Positions 38,901 through 47,256 of a stretch of DNA of 62,355 nucleotides are shown one piece after another. The notes below the pieces were generated by a model, which did no database searches, had not been told where the DNA came from, and worked only from the letters and a program-made list of their open reading frames with translations. The stretch comes from a virus, in IMG/VR virus record IMGVR_UViG_3300035156_000134, positions 1 through 62,355 of that record; one strand, written 5' to 3'. The first letter of the stretch is position 1, and each line of letters begins with the position of its first letter. Made by a program: the position numbers and the translations under genes.

Positions 38901-40572
38901 CCAGCTCGGAGAAGGCGGCAGCCTGCTTGGCCTTGGCCAGGTTGTAGAGCTGCTGCGCAGCGTTGCCGACTGCGCCCGCAAAGCTGTTGATCCCGCCGAC
39001 AGCACCCGCAGCACCTGTCCCCACCGCTGCCACGCCCGTGGCGGCTGCGCCGGCCCGCTGGGAGGCCTCACGGAAGGCGAGGTTGGCGTCCTTCAGGGTC
39101 TGGCCGATGCCGTTGACCAAGGCCTGCGTGGTCTTGCCAGCAGAGCTGATGCTCATGAAGGCGAACACCAGGCCGGCGATGCCTGCCGTGACCAACACGA
39201 GCGGGCTCATCAAGGTCATCAACACAGCCTGCAGACCCTTCAGCGCAATGCTGCCGAGTGCGGCTGCGGTGGTCGTGGCGCCGAGCCCGATCTCCAAGGC
39301 CACGAGCTGGCTGACGAAGGCCACCATGACGCCGATCTTGATCGATGCAAAGTAGATCCCGTAGGCGATCGCCGCGTTCTTCAGCAGCCCGATGTTGTTG
39401 CCGAGGAAGCCGATCGTGCTGCCAACCATCTGGCCGAACTTGGCCAGGCTGCCGTCGTTGACCAAGCTCTGCAGGGCGTCGCCCAGACCCTTCGCACCGT
39501 CGGTCAGACCCTTGAAGATGCCTGAGTTGGCCAGCACGCGGACGGCCCGATCGAGCTCGTTCAAGAAGGCGTTGAACCCGGAGTAGGCGCTCTTCGCACC
39601 GTCAGGGATCTCCTTCTGGAGCTGCGCAGCGAACTTCGGCAGGAAGTCACTCGAGACGACCTTGCCGGCTTCGAGCATCTTGCCCAGCTCTTGAGTCGTC
39701 ACACCCATGGCGCGGGCAGCGACTTGGAAGGCACCAGGCAGACGCTCGCCGAGCTGGCCACGAAGCTCTTCAGCCTGGACCGTCCCCTTGCTCATCATCT
39801 GCTGGATGGCCAGGAGTGATCCACGAATGTTGTCGTTCGAGAGGCCGTAGGCTACACCCGCCTTCGTGACGGCGTCAAAGACCTCACGGCTCTTCAGCCC
39901 CTCCATGTTAGTGCCGCGGCTGGCTGCCAGCAGACCCACGTACGAGGCGGTCAGGTCCTTGATGCGGAGGCCGTAGCGGTTGGCCACACCCTCAGCGAAA
40001 GCCATCTCCTTGTTGGCCTGGTTCGTGCTGCCCGTGACGATCTTCAGGGCTTGGTCGAACCCGCGGAATTGGGCTTCGGTGTTGACGATCGACTTGCCGA
40101 GCTCGACCATGCCGACACCGATAATGATGTTCCGGAGGTTGAGGAGCTGTGCACCAAACTTGCCAGCACTAGCGGTCGGACCCTTGAACGGATCCATCCG
40201 GCCCATGCGGTTGTACGAGGCTTCAATCTGGGCGAAGTTAGGCTGCAGCCGCTTGGTAGCGTTGGCCATACGGTCGATGCCGAGGGCGCCCTTGTTGAAG
40301 GCGTTCTCCATCCGCCGAGCAGCCGAAGCCCCGGTGTCACCAGCCTTGTTGGCGGCGGCACGGATCTGATCCATCGACTTCGTCGTGGACTTGGCTGCTC
40401 GGTCGGCGGCTTGCGACCAGTTCTTGTAGCCGTCACCGACCTTGAGACCGAGACCAGACAGGCTGTTGGTGGCCTGCTTGATCTGGTCAATGGACTTGAT
40501 GACGCGGTTCTTGCCGGCCTCGGCTTGAGTCGAGTCAATGCCGATCTCAATGCCATGTTGTTCGTCGGCCAC
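35926..40572 (-). CDS. tape measure protein
   Basis: The protein has 1548 residues with GTG 40572 behind AGGAGG. The N-terminal part has coiled-coil segments; the tape-measure core SLLAIQQMMSKGTVQAEELR / GQLGERLPGAFQVAARAMG is typical. Hydrophobic stretches near residues 400-480 (IALKGLQAVLMTLMSPLV, LVTAGIAGLVFAFM) and a Gly-rich region (GAAIGGAIGSFLPIPGGN) could enter the host membrane. Using about 0.15 nm per residue, the tail would be near 230 nm. Stop and next start overlap by one base. Confidence 0.9.
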   Translation of the reverse strand: MADEQHGIEIGIDSTQAEAGKNRVIKSIDQIKQATNSLSGLGLKVGDGYKNWSQAADRAAKSTTKSMDQIRAAANKAGDTGASAARRMENAFNKGALGIDRMANATKRLQPNFAQIEASYNRMGRMDPFKGPTASAGKFGAQLLNLRNIIIGVGMVELGKSIVNTEAQFRGFDQALKIVTGSTNQANKEMAFAEGVANRYGLRIKDLTASYVGLLAASRGTNMEGLKSREVFDAVTKAGVAYGLSNDNIRGSLLAIQQMMSKGTVQAEELRGQLGERLPGAFQVAARAMGVTTQELGKMLEAGKVVSSDFLPKFAAQLQKEIPDGAKSAYSGFNAFLNELDRAVRVLANSGIFKGLTDGAKGLGDALQSLVNDGSLAKFGQMVGSTIGFLGNNIGLLKNAAIAYGIYFASIKIGVMVAFVSQLVALEIGLGATTTAAALGSIALKGLQAVLMTLMSPLVLVTAGIAGLVFAFMSISSAGKTTQALVNGIGQTLKDANLAFREASQRAGAAATGVAAVGTGAAGAVGGINSFAGAVGNAAQQLYNLAKAKQAAAFSELVAGRNKAAVTFNQLRAQSDVGLAERSEQARRTASGGSGLARVGNIVRGVGQAFGVATDTAAKTLGFGPDEGRIRKSAEQAALAVKFYDKAIVETRKSLEQFVTAQDRTSVATTGVTKPSVGLANALAQQAGAITDVQKATANLAVVKATAGAELKAGTITQAQYTARVGDAIRAVNELRESHKSGGAALAAYNKKMAEGAANQGKRQGITDRYDEQPRFLDIMDKDKAALGEMVGEWIQVGDAVVRYTDAMKAADTATLNLAANKPFDNIVKASMEELAIQQKILQGRHIEAEALQQKFDYERQFGKMLPEQYKQLLAIAAANEQINRALEDQRRQVEIYVGVVDDLQSAFERFLNDASKNPFKASVNFLKDAFAGFKNMMIKTISNDIFGGLQREVEDMVSGQSGVDAAVKQLADETLNVTSSVADIKTASYDMSAALKDGAKMLRDAANYTGSDDSPTAELASLLAKGNGVTGPNMNGEDPTQADIVVMGKKLGLPGLSGGKSGSTDMYSQIVEKFVGRLSGKLTTLWNAMPKGMQGVLKGVGGTIQTGLAKIGIKLPSTLEGIGATVGKAMKGAGMGMMASGIVNSLGLKQSQTGAAIGGAIGSFLPIPGGNIIGGIVGGTIGGLFMKPKSSSASFGADANGANQVTGAQGSNAALKAGATGNAKAVLGGLGQIASQLGGSVTGTPNVTIGTWDGKYRVASTTTNDPLHAKSKAGKAGLIKDFGTDGEAAAIAYAIQLAVKQGVITGITDASKRVLSSSNDTEAAVAAATIYEQLHRQAAMLRDPIKGAFDEFKRGMDNTITQLKQAGYSADEIAQVQVVFQAQQKQMLEEMTSGYQSFLDMITKGPDSGLTIFDQFGVAQKDFAVAKAGLADGSTTQDEFTNAGQKLFDLARQTYGTATPEFEAVKATLVSATEDALRAVQQANTDMGVVNAVTTAAASAAAQRTETNNYLAQIAASMAASGTAVGTGASGDGANYYGKAYADRMNY

Positions 40573-40582
40573 CGGCTACCTC

Positions 40583-41286
40583 CTACTTTTTCGGCTTCAC
40601 CAATTCTAGGTACATCGTGTCGAGCTTCTTGAGGCAGTCCCAGAGGTATTCACGTTCGCCCTCAGAGAGCTCTAGATCAGCCGCGTATGTGGTAAGCGCC
40701 AGGTAGGAGATGGGACCCTGTCCGAACCCGTTGGACCGAGTGGTTGACAAGCGGTTGAAGGCCTGCCAGATCCACTCGGTCCCACTTTCGATCTCGGGCC
40801 GTTCGTCCAGGGCCTTGATCACATGGCCATTGGACTGGTGGAACTCGAGAGCTTCTAGGTGCGGTCCGAACTCAACACCCCATTCGAGGACTGCTCGGAG
40901 TTTCCCACCGTGCCATCGATCGTCTCGGCCCGGAAGGCCTCGTACGACGTCATGGCGGTCACCACGTCCTCGAGGAACTCAGGACGCTCCTTGAAAACTT
41001 CCTCGGCGTACGCCGGGGTGAACTCAGGAACTCCGCCGCCGCGCCAGCCGACGATGCCGCCGTGTGCTGCGACGTGACTGGTGACGAGCTTGTTCTGCTC
41101 GGGCGTCAGTTCCTTGTTGCGGCCCATGACCCGGATGCGCTGCGTGATCTTGCCGCGCTCTAGGTTGACCTTCTCGCTCGAGACGTGACGGATGGTGACG
41201 AAGAAGCCGCCGCCGAAGTCGATCTCGGCTCCGTCCTTCATCAGGTTTTCGTCAATCTTGGCGTAGCGGTCGTCAAAGAAACCCAT
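40583..41286 (-). CDS. tail assembly chaperone GT-type fusion (-1 frameshift product)
   Basis: Slipping -1 at 40900-40906 joins the first about 128 residues of the 41286 protein to a second frame reading GGKLRAVLEWGVEFG, ALEFHQSNGHVIKALDERPE and SGTEWIWQAFNRLSTTRSNG. This extension continues to 40583 and is clearly coding before the GTG at 40822, so separate initiation is unlikely. The pair corresponds to lambda gpG/gpGT, chaperones that load tail-tube protein onto the tape measure. Confidence 0.85.
40855..41286 (-). CDS. tail assembly chaperone G-type
   Basis: The protein has 143 residues, unshifted form. It starts MGFFDDRYAKIDENLM and has FVTIRHVSSEKVNLERGK, a common tail-chaperone beginning. 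Located between the tail tube and tape measure genes, as expected. Confidence 0.85.
   Translation of the reverse strand: MGFFDDRYAKIDENLMKDGAEIDFGGGFFVTIRHVSSEKVNLERGKITQRIRVMGRNKELTPEQNKLVTSHVAAHGGIVGWRGGGVPEFTPAYAEEVFKERPEFLEDVVTAMTSYEAFRAETIDGTVGNSEQSSNGVLSSDRT
40900..40906 (-). promoter_or_regulatory. programmed -1 frameshift slippery heptamer GGGAAAC
   Basis: On the minus strand the heptamer G GGA AAC fits the X-XXY-YYZ rule in the zero frame of the 41286 gene. It is placed 16 codons before the zero-frame stop and opens into the -1 coding extension. Confidence 0.85.
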
Positions 41287-41372
41287 GGTCTTAACTCCTG
41301 TCGGTGAGTTGTCGGCTGGTTTGGTGGGACTGACTGCCGCCGACACAGCAGCCAGCCCCATAGATACCCGGC

Positions 41373-42308
41373 TTAGGCGGCCGGGGTACGGGTGATCTGA
41401 AGGGACGTGGCCAGCGTCGCATCGATCAGGCCGCGGCCCTCGATGGTCTGCATCATGTCGGCGTTGTTGCCCTCGGCGTCGGCCGTCACGTTCCGGTAGC
41501 GGAGCTTCGGCAGGCGGACCAAATAGGTGTTGGTGCCGTCGGTGATGGTCATGGAGACGTTGCTGTTCGTCCGGTTGAGCATCTTGTCCATCTGCTCCCA
41601 CGACTCGAAGTAGGCATCGAACGTGAAGGTGACTTCCCGCATGCCGTACTGGATGTCGTAGCCGGCGACCTGACCATGACCCTGGTTCATGCGGAGGTTG
41701 TTCTGAATGCCCAGCGTGAAGCCGGTCATGATCAGCGGAAGCGTATCACCCGTGATCGTGAAGACGGTCACGTCCACCATCGAGAGGATGCGGGTTTCTG
41801 CCGGCTCGGTCACGCTGCCGGTGCCGACGATGCTGGTCGTACCCGGGATGGCTGAGAGCGCCATCGCATCGATCGTGCCGGTGGTCTTGCCGCCGACCGA
41901 ACCCGTGAGGGTGATCCCACCATAGCGAAGGCCGAGGAACTTCATGTACTTGCGGCTGCCGCCGGCGAGGAAGCTCTTCTCAAGGCTATACGACCGGCGG
42001 ACGATGCCGGCCTTCAGGACGCCTGCCGTCCAGGTGCCACGAAGGACCGCCTCCAGGACCATGTCGAACGCGGCCGACTTGGCGAAGTCGAACGGGATCG
42101 AACCACCCGCGGACGAGCCGGTCAGGATGAGGTCGGTCAGATCGTAGTTCGGGTTGATCTCGTCCGTCTCGTCGAAGGTGACGTTCGGGCCCAAGGTCTC
42201 GCCGTTCACCCGCAGCCGGTTCATCACCGGGTTGGCGGGCGTGACGCCCATGGTGGTCTCCAGCACATGGGAGACGATCAGGTCATTCGTTGCGCCGAAG
42301 CTTGGCAT
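41373..42308 (-). CDS. major tail tube protein
   Basis: The protein has 311 residues, beta-rich (MPSFGATNDLIVSHVLETTM...). ETLGPNVTFDETDEINPNYD and GSIPFDFAKSAAFDMVLEA are typical of large siphovirus tail-tube proteins. It lies between the terminator gene and the chaperones. Confidence 0.85.
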   Translation of the reverse strand: MPSFGATNDLIVSHVLETTMGVTPANPVMNRLRVNGETLGPNVTFDETDEINPNYDLTDLILTGSSAGGSIPFDFAKSAAFDMVLEAVLRGTWTAGVLKAGIVRRSYSLEKSFLAGGSRKYMKFLGLRYGGITLTGSVGGKTTGTIDAMALSAIPGTTSIVGTGSVTEPAETRILSMVDVTVFTITGDTLPLIMTGFTLGIQNNLRMNQGHGQVAGYDIQYGMREVTFTFDAYFESWEQMDKMLNRTNSNVSMTITDGTNTYLVRLPKLRYRNVTADAEGNNADMMQTIEGRGLIDATLATSLQITRTPAA

Positions 42309-42319
42309 GGTCTAACTCC

Positions 42320-42748
42320 CTATGAGAACAGGTCGACTTGGATACGCGCGTTCACGACCTGGCAGTACCGTCCACCTTCGGGCCGTTCGAAAGTGCTGGG
42401 TTCGAAGAGGGTGATGTCTTGGTGAATGTGACCGGTCGGCTCGGTGGCCTGACGGAGGAAGAGCTCGGCCTCATTGGAAGCGACCGTGACCTCAGTCTCA
42501 CCGGTGTTGATCGGGCCGAAAATCTCAAGGTAGAGGCGACCAATTCGGCGGCGGCGCTTTATGGCCGTACCCACGCCGATCACTTGGGCCTCACCGAGCT
42601 GCATGCTGAAGCGCATCCAGGTGGCGTCCACACCGTAGGCGGAGGTCTCGTTGGTCACGACCAGGGGGAAGGTTTGGAAGACTGGAATTGCATTGACTTG
42701 CGCCCGTACCCACTCTCTCATGGTGTTCCGGAAGCCAAGAAAGTCCAC
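42320..42748 (-). CDS. tail terminator protein (DUF4128-like)
   Basis: The protein has 142 residues. MREWVRAQVNAIPVFQ, then TWMRFSMQLGEAQVIG, RIGRLYLEIFGPINTGE and AELFLRQATEP match DUF4128-type tail terminators that cap the tail tube at the connector end. Position just before the tail tube supports this. Confidence 0.75.
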   Translation of the reverse strand: MDFLGFRNTMREWVRAQVNAIPVFQTFPLVVTNETSAYGVDATWMRFSMQLGEAQVIGVGTAIKRRRRIGRLYLEIFGPINTGETEVTVASNEAELFLRQATEPTGHIHQDITLFEPSTFERPEGGRYCQVVNARIQVDLFS

Positions 42749-42758
42749 TCGCAGTCAC

Positions 42759-43142
42759 CTACCTAAATTGAGCTCCCACTCTGTCAAGCGTCACCTGAAC
42801 CATGCCCTGTGGCGCCTGCGTAGAGGTTCCCTTTTCGAGCTCGAGGATATACGGCACATTGTTGGAGATGTACACAGGTCCAAAGACCTGGATCGAGTCG
42901 ATGGTGGCCTGGCCGCGGTAGATTACATCCTGCGCTCCAGCGGGCCAGGAGTCAAGCACACCTGAGGCTGGAACCCCGAGGCTGACCTGCCAGTTGCCCC
43001 TGGACCGGCCAGTCAGGACCGGGTTCATGTTGACCACACCCTCAAGGATCTCAAAGGCGATCTTCTGCTGGATCCTGATCACCAGCTGGTCGATGTCGCC
43101 AGCCAGCTTCTTGGTGTTGATGTTGAACCGGGCTCTGATCAC
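42759..43142 (-). CDS. HK97 gp10-like neck/tail completion protein
   Basis: The protein has 127 residues. NPVLTGRSRGNWQVSL followed by VPYILELEKGTSTQAPQGM is the typical HK97 gp10 signature. It completes the head-tail joint. Confidence 0.8.
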   Translation of the reverse strand: MIRARFNINTKKLAGDIDQLVIRIQQKIAFEILEGVVNMNPVLTGRSRGNWQVSLGVPASGVLDSWPAGAQDVIYRGQATIDSIQVFGPVYISNNVPYILELEKGTSTQAPQGMVQVTLDRVGAQFR

Positions 43143-43492
43143 GGCTTCGTGACGGCCAGGAAGGCCACGATCATCACACCGACCGGGCTGGCCAGCTTGA
43201 CGTCCATGACCTTCCAGGTCTTGCCGCCATGGAGGACCAGGCTCTCCGAGGTCGGCTCGACCGGGAACTTGCCCACGACCACGGCGGTGGGCATCTTCTC
43301 GAACATCTTCAAGGCCGTCTCTGTGCTGGTCACCACGGCCAGGCCGGCCTTGTCCACCGTGGTCCGGGTGGAGATGCCCTGAGCGTTCGGCTTCGACATC
43401 GTCACGGTCCGGAGCGTGGCCAGGCTCCCGAACTTGGTCAGGAGCTTCGTGGCCAGCGAGTCCATCCGATCGTAGAAAGCTGTGTCGGTCAT
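43139..43492 (-). CDS. head-tail joining/head closure protein
   Basis: The protein has 117 residues. YDRMDSLATKLLTKFGSLAT at the start and KTWKVMDVKLASPVGV toward the end resemble head-closure proteins in this position. ATGA overlaps on both sides. Confidence 0.7.
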   Translation of the reverse strand: MTDTAFYDRMDSLATKLLTKFGSLATLRTVTMSKPNAQGISTRTTVDKAGLAVVTSTETALKMFEKMPTAVVVGKFPVEPTSESLVLHGGKTWKVMDVKLASPVGVMIVAFLAVTKP

Positions 43493-43983
43493 CCGATCAG
43501 CCGCCGTGCCGTCTGGATGCTGGAGCCGATCACCCGGCTGGTCAGCGGCAGCAGAAGCCCATCGACCAGCGGGAACCGACGGCCGGTGAAACTGCCATCC
43601 TGATACTTGGTCCGGGTGCTGCCGATGCCCTCGAACCGTTCCTCGATCTCACTGATCGTCTGGCCGGTGGTGGATGGCAAGAGCTCACCCTGGCTGGCCT
43701 CGTAGGCGAGCAGGATCTGCGCGGTTTTAACGTTGGCCGGGATGCCGTCCCAGTAGGTGCTCGGCAGACCCATGGTTTGGCTGACACTGAGCGGCAAGCC
43801 CCAGGTGAATGCGATGTTGAGGTAGAGGGCGGCGTTGAGAATATCGGACTTTTGCTTGTCCTCATCCTGCTCACCAAACGAGGCCCGTCCAAGGCCTTCA
43901 AGCGTGGTGACCGTCTCCTCGACGGTGACATATGTGTTGGCGCCCGTGACGCCTGAACCATTCTCGACTACAAGGTCAACCAC
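43489..43983 (-). CDS. head-tail adaptor (gp6/DnaT-like family)
   Basis: The protein has 164 residues with GTG 43983 after GAGGAG. NTYVTVEETVTTLEGLG, DILNAALYLN and PANVKTAQILLAYEASQGEL match the family often labelled DnaT-like ssDNA-binding in databases but acting as the adaptor beneath the portal. Confidence 0.75.
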   Translation of the reverse strand: MVDLVVENGSGVTGANTYVTVEETVTTLEGLGRASFGEQDEDKQKSDILNAALYLNIAFTWGLPLSVSQTMGLPSTYWDGIPANVKTAQILLAYEASQGELLPSTTGQTISEIEERFEGIGSTRTKYQDGSFTGRRFPLVDGLLLPLTSRVIGSSIQTARRLIG

Positions 43984-44002
43984 GAGCAGCTCCTCAAAGG
44001 GA

Positions 44003-44032
44003 TGAGGGCCCAGACCGAAGTCCAGGCCCTCA
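44003..44032 (-). terminator. hairpin between capsid and connector genes
   Basis: Minus-strand TGAGGGCC (44032-44025) pairs with GGCCCTCA (44010-44003), then TCCCTTTGA. It may reduce transcription from the capsid genes into the connector genes. Confidence 0.6.
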
Positions 44033-44040
44033 CGTTGTCA

Positions 44041-44337
44041 TCAGGCCTTGGCGGCGTCGTCGGCTGTTGCCGGCTCGTCCGTGGTCAGCTTGATCTCATC
44101 CCATTCCGCCTTGTGCACATCCATGTATGCATCGAAGGTGTAGTTCGGGATGCGGGCGACAAACCCGTCGGCCTTGCGCTTGTACATCTTGCCTGGCAAG
44201 TCACGGTCTTCGACCGCCCCGGCATCGACGAGCTCACGCGCCTTGGCATTGGACACCTTGGACAGGTCCGTGGGGACCTTGATGTCCGACGCCTTATCGG
44301 CTGCCTTGGCAGTCGTGGCGTTGTCGGCATCAGCCAT
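44041..44337 (-). CDS. hypothetical head-region protein
   Basis: The protein has 98 residues. A low-complexity start (MADADNATTAKAADKASD) and C-terminus flank a core with DLPGKMYKRKADGFVARIPN. Likely a minor virion or assembly protein by position. ATGA-type overlap with the next gene. Confidence 0.6.
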   Translation of the reverse strand: MADADNATTAKAADKASDIKVPTDLSKVSNAKARELVDAGAVEDRDLPGKMYKRKADGFVARIPNYTFDAYMDVHKAEWDEIKLTTDEPATADDAAKA

Positions 44338-45214
44338 TGGTCTTGTCCTCTCGTGCGCTCACGATCGCAGCGCGGACGGTCTCGTCCGATGCGTTCTTGG
44401 CGTGCTTCACACCCTCGGTGTCGGCGACCTTGCGGAGCGCGTCACCCTCGAGCGTGGCCGGATCGACCGGCGTGTTGCTGTTGCCGTCGCCGCCGACTTC
44501 GCCAACCAGCGGGATGGAGCCGTCACGTGCTTCGACCTTCTTGGCGAAGAGCTCGGTCATCTTGTTGATGATCGTCTCGTCCTTCATGGTCGCCGTAGTC
44601 TTCAGCCCCATGTCGGCCGCGGCTGCACGAAGCTGCTCGGCGTTCAGGCGGCTGATCGGCACACCGTTGACGGTCGGCAGGACGTTCGAGGTGCGAACAC
44701 CGATACGGCGCTCGGCCCCATCGAAGTTGTTACGCTCGTCCGACCGGCGGTCGAATGCCTGCACGCTGTCGCTGATGCTGAGGCCGAGCATCTGCTCGAA
44801 CTCCGCCTTGGTCGTGTCGGCCGTGACCTCGAGGCCACGGAGGACCGCCTCGGCCTTGGCCTGTTCGAACGTGATCTGGCCGGCGTCTTCCGTCGGGACC
44901 GCCTTGACGATCGTCTGGAAGTCGAAGTCCTTCAACTCCTCGTCGGTATCCGGCAGCTCGACCTGAGCAAACCGATCACGTGCTTCTTCGCCGCCGAACG
45001 TGGCGATCGCTTCGAGACCGCGATCCTTGAACGAGTCGGCGTCCTGCGGCGAAAGGACGAACATGACCAGATCGGCCGGCTCGCCTTCCGACTTGAAGGC
45101 CGGGAGATTGCGTTCCCCGACCGAGTGCCCCTGGTTGCGAAGCTCGTTCGCAGCCTTGGTGACCATCGCAGCGGACAGGGCCGTCGTTGCTGCGTGGAAG
45201 ATCAGAACCTTCAT
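44330..45214 (-). CDS. head-region protein with Rossmann-like start and HeH/SAP-like helices
   Basis: The protein has 294 residues. Residues 1-80 (MKVLIFHAATTALSAAMVTK...LVMFVLSPQDADSFK) look like a small alpha/beta nucleotide-binding-like fold. Later segments ISRLNAEQLRAAAADMGLK and DALRKVADTEGVKHAKNAS resemble HeH/SAP helix-extension-helix elements that touch DNA or other proteins. It is encoded right after the major capsid protein. May be a decoration or packaged DNA-binding protein. No firm family. Confidence 0.55.
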   Translation of the reverse strand: MKVLIFHAATTALSAAMVTKAANELRNQGHSVGERNLPAFKSEGEPADLVMFVLSPQDADSFKDRGLEAIATFGGEEARDRFAQVELPDTDEELKDFDFQTIVKAVPTEDAGQITFEQAKAEAVLRGLEVTADTTKAEFEQMLGLSISDSVQAFDRRSDERNNFDGAERRIGVRTSNVLPTVNGVPISRLNAEQLRAAAADMGLKTTATMKDETIINKMTELFAKKVEARDGSIPLVGEVGGDGNSNTPVDPATLEGDALRKVADTEGVKHAKNASDETVRAAIVSAREDKTNG

Positions 45215-45246
45215 GACTTTACCTCGTGTGCTCGAGAGCAGACTAA

Positions 45247-45262
45247 GGCGGCCGAAGCCGCC
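45247..45262 (-). terminator. GC-rich UUCG-loop hairpin after the capsid gene
   Basis: GGCGGC-TTCG-GCCGCC on the minus strand, 11 bases past the capsid stop, without a U-run. Probably mRNA stabilisation or partial termination that gives high capsid expression. Confidence 0.6.
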
Positions 45263-45272
45263 CTAGACCGAA

Positions 45273-46250
45273 TTACCGGGTGCGGAGACGCACGCCCGGC
45301 AGGTTCTTGGTGTTGCTCGTCACGTTCAGCCAGTTGGCCGACGTTGCAAGCGCCGACGAGGTGGGGTTCGCACCGCCGCCAGCCATGTCCCAGGCGAACC
45401 CGGACACGCGTGCGTTGTATGCGAATTCCGCCTGGTAGCGGTACATGATGTTCTCGAAGCCGGAGAGCTTCTCGAAGATCAGTTCCCGCTCTTCGGACTC
45501 AGTCAGTGCGACCGCGTCCTCGACGAGGCCGAGCGTGACATACTCGTCGACGCCTGCACCACCGCCATTGACGATGACCAGCGAAGGCGAGTCGGTCACG
45601 AGGACCGGCAAGCCGAGGGTGGCGGGCGTGCCGCCATAGATGATCGCGCCGGCGACCGAGTCCAGGTTCATGCCGATCGAGGTGCCGATCAGGCTATGGA
45701 AGACGGTCGAGTGCATGACCCACATGCGTAGACGGCTGTATTGGTCGCCGAACTTTGCACGCGCCTGCGAGAGCAGAAGGTGGTTGATCGCCGTGGCCGC
45801 CGTCGAGTTCACCGCGGCGACGCCCGAGAGGGCTGCGTTGATGATCGCGATCGCCGTGTTCAGCTGTTCTGCCGTTTCGTCTGCTGCTGCAGCGGCACCG
45901 ATGATGTAGCTCATCTCTTCGGCGTCTGCGGCGATCTTGCGGAAGGCGTCTGCCGTCTGCGCGATCGGACCGTGGCGGCGGTTCAGCTTGACGCCGACGT
46001 ACTCGCCCATCTGCAACTTGTTGTCGGAGACGGCCGCCACGCTGGTGACGTCACGGCGCTGTGCCGTACCCGTCAGCTGCTTGATGAACGCTTCCTGCTC
46101 GAAGTCGCCGCGCATCGCCTCGGTGACGATCGTGATGGCACCGTACGAAGCGGCGTTGAATGCATCGACGTTCTGCTGCTGAACCTCGAAGTAACCGCCG
46201 TAGTACTGCTCATTGTAGATCTTGAAGTCGGTCTTCGTACCGGCTGCCAT
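45273..46250 (-). CDS. major capsid protein (HK97 fold)
   Basis: The protein has 325 residues. FKIYNEQYYGGYFEVQQQNV, MWVMHSTVFHSLIG, IIYGGTPATLGLPVLVTDSP and the late NIMYRYQAEFAYNARVSGF are typical of HK97-type capsid proteins of this length without a protease domain; a separate scaffold precedes it. GAGGGAGG lies before ATG 46250. Confidence 0.88.
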   Translation of the reverse strand: MAAGTKTDFKIYNEQYYGGYFEVQQQNVDAFNAASYGAITIVTEAMRGDFEQEAFIKQLTGTAQRRDVTSVAAVSDNKLQMGEYVGVKLNRRHGPIAQTADAFRKIAADAEEMSYIIGAAAAADETAEQLNTAIAIINAALSGVAAVNSTAATAINHLLLSQARAKFGDQYSRLRMWVMHSTVFHSLIGTSIGMNLDSVAGAIIYGGTPATLGLPVLVTDSPSLVIVNGGGAGVDEYVTLGLVEDAVALTESEERELIFEKLSGFENIMYRYQAEFAYNARVSGFAWDMAGGGANPTSSALATSANWLNVTSNTKNLPGVRLRTR

Positions 46251-46282
46251 AACGGCCTCCCTCGCTTGTGTGTCAGATAGCC

Positions 46283-47122
46283 CTAGGAGGCTGGTGCTTC
46301 CTGGGACCGTTCGGCGTTCACCCGCTCATTGTACTTGGCCTGGCCGAGCTCGCCGATCAGAGCCGCTTTCTCTTTGCGGCTCATCGTGGCGATCTTCTTG
46401 CCACCACCCGACGGTGTCGTCGTTTGGCGGTCACCAGACCCGCTATGGCCTGAGCCGTCGAACAGCCGGGCGAACTTCTCGCTGTTCTTCATTTCAGCCA
46501 CGCGCTGTGCGATCGTCATGCTCCCGCCCTGACTGTCACCAATCCGGGTGTTACCCTTCTCGTCGATCACCTTGGTCTTGGGCGTGAGACTCCCGTCTTC
46601 GCCCTCCTCCAACTCGAATGCGACGCTGGGCAGAACATGCGGCAATAGCAGGTCCACGTCACCCTTGGCGGCGGCGATTTCCTTGACTGCTGCTTCGCGC
46701 TGGAAAGTCGACTTGAGGAGCCCGTCCCGGGCTTCGATCTTCTTTTCCAGCTGTGTCTTTTCAGACGTGTGTCGATCGTTGAGTTGCGTCAACTGTGCGT
46801 TGAGCTTCTCTTCGACCAGCCGGTCGACGTCCTTCTTCGGGTCTAACGTGCCCAGCTCCTTGATCTTGGCAACAGCATCCTTGGCAGCCACTGGGTCGAG
46901 ACCCTCGAATGCCTTGGTGCGGGCCTTTTCGGCGGCGAGTGCAGTCCGTTCGGACGACAACGCGTTCTTGAGGCCGTCGACATTCTCCAGGCCGAAGCCA
47001 TTGAATGCCTCCACGTCGAGGATGAACTTGCCGTCCAATCCCTGCTCGGCCGTCCCGGCCTTGTAGTGACTGCGGAACCCTTCGTCCACTGCGTCCAAGC
47101 TGTCGATCACTGATTTGAGCAT
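46283..47122 (-). CDS. scaffolding protein
   Basis: The protein has 279 residues. The start at 47122 (MLKSVIDSLDAVDEGF) follows GGAGA. A long coiled coil (NALSSERTALAAEKARTKAF ... LTQLNDRHTSEKTQLEKKIE) and an acidic/Gln-rich tail are typical of phage scaffolds, located directly upstream of the capsid gene. Confidence 0.8.
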   Translation of the reverse strand: MLKSVIDSLDAVDEGFRSHYKAGTAEQGLDGKFILDVEAFNGFGLENVDGLKNALSSERTALAAEKARTKAFEGLDPVAAKDAVAKIKELGTLDPKKDVDRLVEEKLNAQLTQLNDRHTSEKTQLEKKIEARDGLLKSTFQREAAVKEIAAAKGDVDLLLPHVLPSVAFELEEGEDGSLTPKTKVIDEKGNTRIGDSQGGSMTIAQRVAEMKNSEKFARLFDGSGHSGSGDRQTTTPSGGGKKIATMSRKEKAALIGELGQAKYNERVNAERSQEAPAS

Positions 47123-47220
47123 TGTCTTCTCCGAGTCCGGATGTCCCATCCGCTTGCGACCAAGTTCCCCTTGGTCTCGGCATTGAGCGTGAGCTTCCTG
47201 ACACACGTTCAATGCGCCAG

Positions 47221-47250
47221 CCTATACCCTGGAATTGAAGCCTTTGTACA
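47221..47250 (-). promoter_or_regulatory. TGTACA-family promoter for the capsid operon
   Basis: TGTACA (47250-47245), 18-base spacer, TATAGG (47226-47221). The scaffold ATG at 47122 is about 95 bases downstream. It lacks the CTGAAGGAG leader of the early-type members. Confidence 0.55.
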
Positions 47251-47256
47251 CGGGCG

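Noticed and set aside
37894-39525. 543-residue plus-strand open frame inside the tape measure gene
   Set aside because: Antisense shadow of a repetitive GC-rich gene; no ribosome site, no promoter and no domain.
40583-40822. 79-residue frame with its own GTG start
   Set aside because: The same frame is coding upstream of this GTG back to the GGGAAAC site, so it is the frameshift extension.
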